Below the pieces are notes generated by a model that was given only the letters and a program-made list of their open reading frames with translations, ran no database searches and was not told the DNA's origin. A stretch of 64,000 nucleotides of DNA from Delphinapterus leucas (Eukaryota > Chordata > Mammalia > Artiodactyla > Monodontidae), in assembly GCF_002288925.2 (NCBI RefSeq), contig NW_022098024.1, positions 77,729 through 141,728 on the forward strand. The letters run 5' to 3'. Position numbers and translations under genes: made by a program. Of the stretch, positions 56,950-64,000 are shown one piece after another (position 1 is the first letter of the stretch; the number at the start of each line of letters is the position of its first letter).

Positions 56950-57985
56950 TGCATTTTCAATCCCATTTCACAGATATCCAGTTGCCTAGTTGACTTCTCT
57001 TGGACATCTCAAAGGTCCACCAAACTTAAAAGGCCCTCAGTCAAACCATGTCCTCCCCTCAAAGCCTGGTCCTAAAGCTCTGCTCTTCATTTAGTGAATA
57101 GCACCACCATCTATCCAGTTGCACAGTCCAGAAATCTGGGGTGAATCCTTATCCCCTTCCTCTCCCTACTTCCCTCATCCAATACAGCACCACCTCATGT
57201 TGAGTTTACCTCCTAAATGTGTCTTGAATTCATCATCTTTTCTTCATCTTGCCTTCTACCACACCAGCTACCTGTCACCTCTGAGCCTTCCTGCTTGTGA
57301 AAGAAGTGATTACGTCCCTCTCCTCAGCTATTGAAGTAGTTTCCTAAAGTTCCATCCTTTATTCAGCCCCTTCTCTAATCCATTCATTGATATTTAGGCA
57401 GACTGGTCTTTAAACTCTGTAAATATGATCATGCCAGTATCCTTTGAAACAATGTTCTGTGACTTTCCACTGCTTTTAGGACTAAACAAAATGCTGACAT
57501 GGCTTACGCTGTCATGTGTGGTTTGGTCACTTCCTACATCACACCATTCAACATCCTCACTCTACCCACCACCACCACTACCCCGCTCTAACCATGTACT
57601 TTGTAGCTCTTTCTGTTTACCATTATCTTCCTCCTAGCTCTCCACCGAATTATATCACACTTTCTATATTCGCTGTAAGTGATACCCTTTCCTCTCCTCT
57701 TGACTAATTTCATTATCCTTACACTTCTATCACTCAGGGAAATCTCTGATGTTTTTGAGTGGGTCAGACCTTCCTATATGAACTGGCAGAGTACACCGAA
57801 TTTCTTCCTAGCCCTTGTCACAGGTGAAGTTTTACATTCCCTTGTTTAAATATTTAATTCATGCCAATTTTCCCTATTAAATTGTAAGTTCCATGAGGGT
57901 AGGGCCACGTCTCATCATGGTTTTCCCCAGAGTTTGGTACAGAGTCAGAACGTAATAAATATTTGTTGAATGAATGAATTAAAGT
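56950..57985 (+). mobile_element. L2, long 3' portion
   Basis: gacatctcaaaggtccacca, gtccagaaatctggggtga, aatatgatcatgccagtat, tgacatggcttacgctgtca, aaattgtaagttccatgagg, gagtttggtacagagtcag and aaatatttgttgaatgaatg run in order to the normal L2 terminus. It is the longest L2 in the window. Local frames are chance. Confidence 0.85.
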
Positions 57986-59023
57986 CTGTTACATACAGCC
58001 AACTCTGCATGTACCCTGTCTGAAATAAAGTCAGATTTACTCCTGAAAGTGGCAAACAACAGTCCCTACATATTTTGAAATGCATAGTGACATATAACCA
58101 TAGAAATGGGGAGAAAAAGAGAAGCTAAAGAGACTTAATTCAAAGTGCAGTTCTAAAGGTAGCCTGGTTTGGTCAGGAAGACAGAACCACTATCAAAAAT
58201 ATAGATGTAAAGGCTTTAAATCAGGAATTAGCACGCATAGGAATGTAGGAGGAGCTGGGGAGTGAAAGCTATAGTAAGAGAACTGGAGAAATAGTCACTA
58301 ACCACTTCAAAGCATTGGCATGGGTAGAATCATGGGAGCTTTTGAGAAAGTTTGAGAAACCACTGAGTCTGGCTATTACAAAGAGGGACCCCATGGCAAG
58401 TCCTGCTAGGCTGCTGTGATTGCAAAGTGGGGAGCTTCTGGGGAGGTCTGGAAAATTGCCAAGTCAGGAGAAGCTGCCTTGCCTGACCCTTAGGACTTCT
58501 TAATATTAATGACAGTTTCATTTGTACTTTCCAGATCTCCTGGGAAGTCCTCTCATTGGCGATCCCTAACTTAAAACTTCATAGGAAAGGGATTCTGGGA
58601 AGCAACAAAAGTGGTGGTGGTGCTGACAGTTTGGCAATAGATCACATAGCCCAGGAAGGTTTTTGCTTGATTCCTTTCTGGGGCTATCTCTAGGCACATC
58701 ATTTTGAACTGGACCTGCTAAACTCAGTCCTGAGGTCCACTCCAGAATTTGACTTTTTTTTTTTAAGGTGTCATGGTATAGATAAAAATAAAGGTAAGTT
58801 TTAACATGTACTGATTAATCTTCTGGTGGAATCCAGATTTTCTGGTCTCTGGGATAATTTTCAAGAGAACAGATACTAAATGTATGATCTGAGTCTAAAC
58901 GGTCATTAGACAGTGTATGAGCCTGACCAGTCTTGTAAGTATATGCAACCATTTCTCCTCTTTGGTCTGGAGCTTTCCCATCCATAAAAGAAATGAAAGC
59001 CCCCTCCACCATGGTACAATAAT
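57986..59023. other. No gene; unique sequence
   Basis: Nothing recognisable. Confidence 0.45.
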
Positions 59024-59024
59024 G

Positions 59025-59135
59025 ATAATAATAACTATAGTGTTTGTTTATGGAATGCTTATCATGTATCATGTTCATGATTTATGTACATTAGCTCTTA
59101 TCCATACTACTACTCAGGAAGAATGGAGGTACAGA
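59025..59135 (-). mobile_element. MIR relic, reverse
   Basis: gataataataactatagtg, gaatgcttatcatgtatcat and cattagctcttatccatact. Confidence 0.5.
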
Positions 59136-59154
59136 AGCAGTAATGCGTATTTGG

Positions 59155-59250
59155 GTTGTAATGAATTTTGAATGAGATATCTGTTATACACCTAGAATAC
59201 TACCTAATACAGAATTGGCATTCAAGTGACCTGTGCTACTGTCAGTAAAT
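59155..59250 (+). mobile_element. MIR 3' fragment
   Basis: gaatgagatatctgttatac, ctagaatactacctaatac and agaattggcattcaagtga. Confidence 0.45.
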
Positions 59251-59489
59251 GTCAGTGTAGGGATTCAACACTTTGTTCATAATACAGATTTTTATTTTAA
59301 AGGTAGACATCATTATTATATAATCCTCATAAATAAGAGTGATTAATTGTAGAAAAAAATTACAAATGCTTTATTTAGTGTTTTCGTTCTCGTCTATTCT
59401 TGGCATTCATCTGTCACTGATATCTCCATATACAAATTAATAAAGAATAAAAAGGATAGCATACTACCCTAATCTTTGTGATTAACTTT

Positions 59490-59615
59490 CATTTTTCAGA
59501 GTATTTTCACATAGGTAGCATCATTTTATCCCCTCAATAACCCTTTAAGATAGGTTGTCCAATAATTATTCACTTGATTTTATAGGTGTAGAAACTAAAA
59601 CTCTTGGCTGGTTAA
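59490..59615 (-). mobile_element. MIR relic, reverse
   Basis: atcattttatcccctcaata, accctttaagataggttgtc and tttataggtgtagaaact. Confidence 0.6.
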
Positions 59616-59624
59616 TGAAAAAAG

Positions 59625-59840
59625 AAGAAATTATATTTATTGGGTTCTTACAATGTACAGGGAATTTTTAGCCTTTATTGCAGTCATGTGAGTTTCCCCT
59701 TTTACAGATATAAAACAGAGACTAATAATTTAAATACATAAATAAAGGTCTACAACTGATGAAGACATTCCAATCTGGTAATTCAAACGCAGGGCTCTTT
59801 GGCTGCAAAGCTGTTAGTCTTTCCATTGTATCTTTGAAGT
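59625..59840 (-). mobile_element. MIR relic, reverse
   Basis: atttattgggttcttacaat, ttttacagatataaaacaga and ggtaattcaaacgcagggct. Confidence 0.6.
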
Positions 59841-60956
59841 CTTATAACCAGTCAAGGACATAGCCTAAACCAGGACCTTGAACCCCAGACCCTTTTCCAA
59901 ACTGGTAATCTAATCAATAAGGTATTGTTCTACAAAAAAAAGCTCTAGTTACAGTAAGTGTTATGAAATTAACTATTAGAAAAAGAATTGGAACTGTACT
60001 TTACTGGTATTTTATTTAACACAGTGTTGTAGAAAGGATGCCATTCAAATGATTAGGCATATTCCTTTCTCTTCAATGAAAACATTAGATAAAATAATTT
60101 TAGCTATTTCATGTTTGCTTTTTAAAATTAATTAATTTACTATTTTTGTTTCTTCTCAACAGTGTTCTGTTGTTTGTATGTTTGTGTATGGGCACAGACA
60201 CATATATACATCACACATATGCACATCTAATTGGTCTCCATCTAAACAAAGGTGTCTATTTTGTATGCTGAGAGTTCTAGCTACAATAGGTTACAGGGGA
60301 TTAAGATGGTGATTACATCTGCTTTCCATCTGGGAACTGAGACCATTACATCCTAGCCTCTGGAATGGACTTTGCAATTTCTCCTTATCTGAAAGGTTAC
60401 TCATTCTTACCTTTAAACTTGCTGAGCAGTTTTCCCCAGTAATACCCCTTCATTCAGAGCTCCATAGGTTAATTTTACATTATGTAAAGATCACTTCCCT
60501 TTGATTTAAACACTGTCATAATCATGTATTATGGAACAAGGTTAATCGGATTATACCATATCATTCTCATTATTTCATATATCTTTATCTCATCTCCTCT
60601 TATTCCCCTTTTCTGAGTCTCTTAAATCACATGCCACATGTAGAATGTATTTTAAAAGTTCTTTAAAAAGCTAAATTGCTCTGAGTTTAAAAATTGGCCT
60701 AAAGACTATAATAACAGTTTCTCCATGCTATAAAGAAGTCTGCCTTAAATATGGTAACACAAACAATGAAAGGAGCTTAAAGTCACAGCATTATGGTTAA
60801 AAATGATCTTAGAAGGGTGTTTTCTGTGGGAGTGGGTTCAAAAAATGCTTTTGCATTTGAAAATTAGAGTGTTACTGGTGTCCAGGAAAGAACAATTTTT
60901 GTGGAGTGATGGAGCTGAAGGCAGATTCCCATATCCTGAATAGGACCAGTAGAAGT
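59841..60956. other. No gene; unique sequence
   Basis: No recognised repeat or coding signal. Confidence 0.45.
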
Positions 60957-60970
60957 AAAAGTAGAGCTGG

Positions 60971-61172
60971 GGGCTTCCCTGGTGGCGCAGTGGTTGAGAG
61001 TCCGCCTGCCTGTGCAGGGGATGTGGGTTCGTGCCCCGGTCCGGGAGGATCCCACATGCCGCGGAGCGGCTGGGCCCGTGAGCCATGGCCGCTGAGCCTG
61101 CGCGTCCGGAGCCTGTGCTCCGCAATGGGAGAGGCCACAACAGTGAGAGGCCCGCGTACCGCCAAAAAAAAA
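60971..61172 (+). mobile_element. CHR-type SINE, full length
   Basis: ggcttccctggtggcgcag to cccgcgtaccgc plus poly-A. The TSD aaaagtagagctgg (14 bp) is at 60957-60970 and 61173-61186. Close to consensus. Confidence 0.98.
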
Positions 61173-61437
61173 AAAAGTAGAGCTGGATGGTAGACTATAC
61201 TTTCAGAGTATTTAATAGAAAAGATATGGCAGCTTTCATGAGAATTAGGGTTGATAGAAGGGCCTTGAAAGAATTAGAAGATACATATGCTAAGTTGAAC
61301 AGATTGGTATTATTTCATAAATGAAATGTTTTCAGTATGGTTATTTGGTCATTTATTGATTCACCTAAATAAACTGCTTGATAAACTTTTGAAAAGTATT
61401 TCAAAATCTTTTCAAAATCTCATGCCAGCACACAGCC

Positions 61438-61520
61438 CTCTTCCCTTCCCTCCCTCCCTCCCTCCCTTTCTCCCTTCCTCCCTCCCTTTCACCCTTCCTC
61501 CCTCCCTCTCCTTCTCTCAT
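61438..61520. repeat. Polypyrimidine tract, (CCCT)n-rich
   Basis: Nearly pure C/T on the plus strand. Five C3 runs with single-T spacers at 61448-61466 give a G3-A-G3 series on the minus strand. The 65-codon frame across it is low complexity. Confidence 0.93.
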
Positions 61521-61639
61521 TAACAATAGCTATTGAGCACCCACAGTATCCCTGCAGAGTATTAGTCTTTGATAGCATATGATGAGGACATACTTTATGT
61601 CCTCAATGAGTAGAAACACTGCAACACTACCATTATCTG

Positions 61640-61990
61640 TCAACCTAAAACCACCTGTCTAAACAAGAGAAGACGACAGGGAACCATGCCTTGTCAGTTA
61701 GCTGTTTTGGCTCCAGATCATCACTAGTCATTTCAAAATGCTTCAAGTCATATCCTTAATAGCCTGTTCCAAAATGTTGCTTGGGATAAGTATCAGGCTT
61801 ACAGGTTTGTAATTTCCAAATCCACAATGGAGCGGGAGAGAGGATTTCCCCATCTGTAATCCGGCATTTCTCCAATTCCCCATGAATATTCAGAGACTTC
61901 AAAACACAACAACTCTGCAAATATATCTGGGTTTCAGCATTCTGTTGTCTAATTTTTTATGGCTGAGAGACTCTTACCATCTTTTCATCT
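61640..61990 (-). mobile_element. Possible L3/CR1-type relic
   Basis: agcctgttccaaaatgttgc, gataagtatcaggcttacag, gtttgtaatttccaaatcc and catctgtaatccggcattt resemble a reversed reverse-transcriptase part of an L3/CR1-type LINE. Short and diverged, but the order is right. Confidence 0.5.
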
Positions 61991-62079
61991 ATCTTAGCCT
62001 CTATTTTTCAATTCAGTTTAAAGACCATTCTCTTTACAAAATCAAAAACAAAAACTGAAAGAAAATAAAATTACAATAG

Positions 62080-62659
62080 TACAATAATTCGGCTGTTTTT
62101 TTCTATTTCTTTTAAAATGCTTTTAAACTTTCAGAAATGCTGCAAAAATAGTTCAAAGAAATTTTTCTGAACCATTTGAGAGGAAGTTGTATTCATGATG
62201 CTTCAACACCCTTGAATATTTTAGTGTGTAATCCCTACAAACAAGGACATTCTTTTATAACCTCAATGCAACTATCAAAATAAGGAAATTAACATGGATA
62301 ATTACTTCTACCTAATCCACAGAACTCATTCAAGTTTTGCCAGTTTTCCCCATCATGTTCTTTAGGATCCAATCCAAAATCATGTGTGTCATTTATTTGT
62401 CACAGCTATTTTAATCATCTTTTTTTAATTTGGAAAAATATCTTTAGTTTTTCCTGGGCTTTTATAATCTTCACATTTTTAAAGATTACAAGCCAGTTAT
62501 TTTGTACGTTTCTCAGTTTGGGTTTTTATGATGCTTCCTCATGATTACTATGAGGTTATGCAATTTGGGCATGGATATCAATGTGGTCTTTTCATTCATT
62601 GCATCCTATCAGGTTGCGTGCAATTTCAATTTGTCTAGTTATTAGCTGTGTTAACTTTT
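62080..62659 (-). mobile_element. L1M 3'UTR-type sequence, reverse, first part
   Basis: gcttcaacacccttgaatat, tttaggatccaatccaaaat, tacaagccagttattttgta and catgattactatgaggttat follow a long 3'UTR of old L1 in reverse. Continues after the SINE. Confidence 0.65.
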
Positions 62660-62865
62660 TTTTTTTTTTTTTTGCGGTACGTGGGCCTCTCACTGTTGTG
62701 GCCTCTCCCGTTGCGGAGCACAGCCTCTGGACGTGCAGGCTCAGCAGCCATGGCTCACGGGCCCAGCCGCTCCGCGGCATGTGGGATCTTCCTGGACCGG
62801 GGCATGAACCCGCGTCCCCTGCATCGGCAGGCGGACTCTCAACCACTGCGCCACCAGGGAAGCCT
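62660..62865 (-). mobile_element. CHR-type SINE, full length, reverse, in L1
   Basis: Poly-T, then gcggtacgtgggcc; ends caccagggaagcc. The TSD tgttaacttt is at 62649-62658 and 62870-62879, with a few extra bases (tgcca) next to the 5' end. Confidence 0.95.
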
Positions 62866-62879
62866 GCCATGTTAACTTT

Positions 62880-63240
62880 GATCACTTCCACCACTAACTT
62901 TTTTACCTCTACATTAATAAGTATTTTTGGAAGGTACTGTGAGACTGTAAATATCCCATCTGTATCCAAATTTCACCCATAAGTCATAGCATGTATTGGT
63001 GGGTTTTGGCTAAATTATTATGATGATTGTCGAGTGATGATTTTCTAATATTATTCCTTCAACATTTATTAGTTACTATTCCATTGTAAATATATAATTT
63101 ATATAATCTCCTCATTGTTTAATTTGCTTATTTATATCAGTTTGACCCATGGATTTCCACTTTATTTAATTGGTTATCATCTGTGGTTATTGTTACCAAA
63201 ATCTTTGGCATCATTCTTCAGTTGTTTTCTTTCCCTCATA
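62880..63240 (-). mobile_element. L1M 3'UTR-type sequence, reverse, second part
   Basis: gatcacttccaccactaac, tactgtgagactgtaaatat, gcatgtattggtgggttttg and acatttattagttactattc continue the same L1 3'UTR beyond the SINE. Confidence 0.65.
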
Positions 63241-63264
63241 CCCCATAATCTAATCCATCATTAA

Positions 63265-63925
63265 GACCTGGTGGAGGTACCTTCAAATCACATTTAGAAT
63301 CTACTGACATCTTTCATTTTTGTTATTACCAACATAGTTTAACCTATCTTTATCTTTCTTCTAATTTATTTTAGTGACCTCTTGACTGGTCTCCTTGCCC
63401 CACCCTACTTGCCTGTCTCTGAAAAACAATCAGTTTTTCACAAAGCAGCTGAATGATCTCTCCAAAATGCAAATCATATCATGTCACTCACTTCTTTGCT
63501 TAAAGTCACATTGTGACTTCCTGTTGCCCTCAGAGTAAAATCCAAATTCTTTACCCAAGACAATTCTAAATGATCTAGCCCTATCTAACTCTCTGACTTT
63601 ATTTCATTCATTTCTATGCTTTACTTATCATACTTCAGCTATTTACGGTAATAAACTTTTTTGGATACATGCCCAGTATATTACTTTCCTAGGTTTTGGG
63701 CTTGCTGATCACATTTCTTCATTTGATTTGCTTCTCTTTCCTTTAAGGCAGCAGGTTAAGCCTTGCTCGTAGGAAAAGTCTGCTTTGACCACCTAGATTA
63801 AAATAGCTCCAGTTGCTAGAATGTAACACACTGCAAGTGTTTCTGTATCCCCTGTTGCTGTATCCCCAGGGCTGAGTAAAGGGCCTGGCACAAAGCAGGT
63901 GTACAATGAACATTTGCTGGATTTT
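63265..63925 (+). mobile_element. L2 3' portion
   Basis: ggaggtaccttcaaatcaca, gtgacctcttgactggtctc, caaatcatatcatgtcactc, agagtaaaatccaaattctt, gttgctgtatccccaggg and ggcctggcacaaagcaggt follow the L2 3' region to its terminus. The first and last parts are well preserved. Confidence 0.82.
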
Positions 63926-64000
63926 TTTTTTTTTGACATTTTCTGTTACCATTACACCACCTTCCTTGAGTAGATGAGTAGTTCCTATTTTGTTTACGTA

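Overview
This window looks like ordinary non-coding nuclear DNA from a whale or dolphin (Cetacea). The diagnosis rests on eleven roughly 205-215 bp copies of a tRNA-Glu-derived SINE of the CHR type (5' end gcttccctggtggcgcagtgg, 3' end gcccgcgtaccgc plus poly-A). Most are nearly identical and flanked by target-site duplications I could read directly. There is also an older CHR-1-like SINE with a 43 bp internal repeat, and a young 5'-truncated L1 3' end ending ccaataaaggtgtt. No protein-coding exon, tRNA, rRNA or other structural RNA gene can be supported. Every open reading frame is short, and most of the longer ones are chance frames through SINEs, L1s or LTRs. The window is therefore intergenic or deep intronic sequence.

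Layout. 0-6 kb: one SINE, then a 2 kb L1M ORF2/3'UTR fragment inserted in an older L2, two (TG)n tracts, MIR and L2 relics and a GA-rich tract. 6-12 kb: SINE, a probable minus-strand L1M 5' region, a cluster of MIRs, a young L1 3' end and another SINE. 12-20 kb: mostly unique, with a G-run cluster at 15.2 kb, an L1 3' end and a probable ERV LTR near 18 kb. 20-25 kb: a 3.4 kb plus-strand L1M carrying a SINE, then a pair of inverted 230-240 bp arms. 25-32 kb: a block of minus-strand L1M (ORF2 to 5'UTR) with strand switches, a MaLR LTR, a SINE and a 130 bp tandem duplication, followed by L2 and further L1. 32-42 kb: CHR-1 SINE, many MIR/L2 relics, one SINE and a tandemly duplicated LTR-like relic. 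42-48.5 kb: solo ERV1-like LTR with 4 bp TSD, hAT-type MITE split by a SINE, MaLR relic, a second ERV LTR, a hAT-like element, an L1 3'UTR and an AT-rich tract. 48.5-56 kb: largely unique, with L2, MIR, a notable 21 bp hairpin, an L1M fragment and a MaLR LTR with 5 bp TSD inside an L2. 56-64 kb: SINEs, a 1 kb L2, MIRs, a pyrimidine tract, a possible L3/CR1 relic, an L1M 3'UTR split by a SINE, and an L2.

Nothing here acts as a gene system. The interest lies in how insertions are nested and dated by their duplications, in a few non-B-DNA candidates, and in two inverted-repeat structures that known repeat families do not fully explain. All repeat-family names come from memory of consensus features; coordinates of ancient relics are approximate (about 20-40 bp). 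I found no previously undescribed biological system that I could defend.
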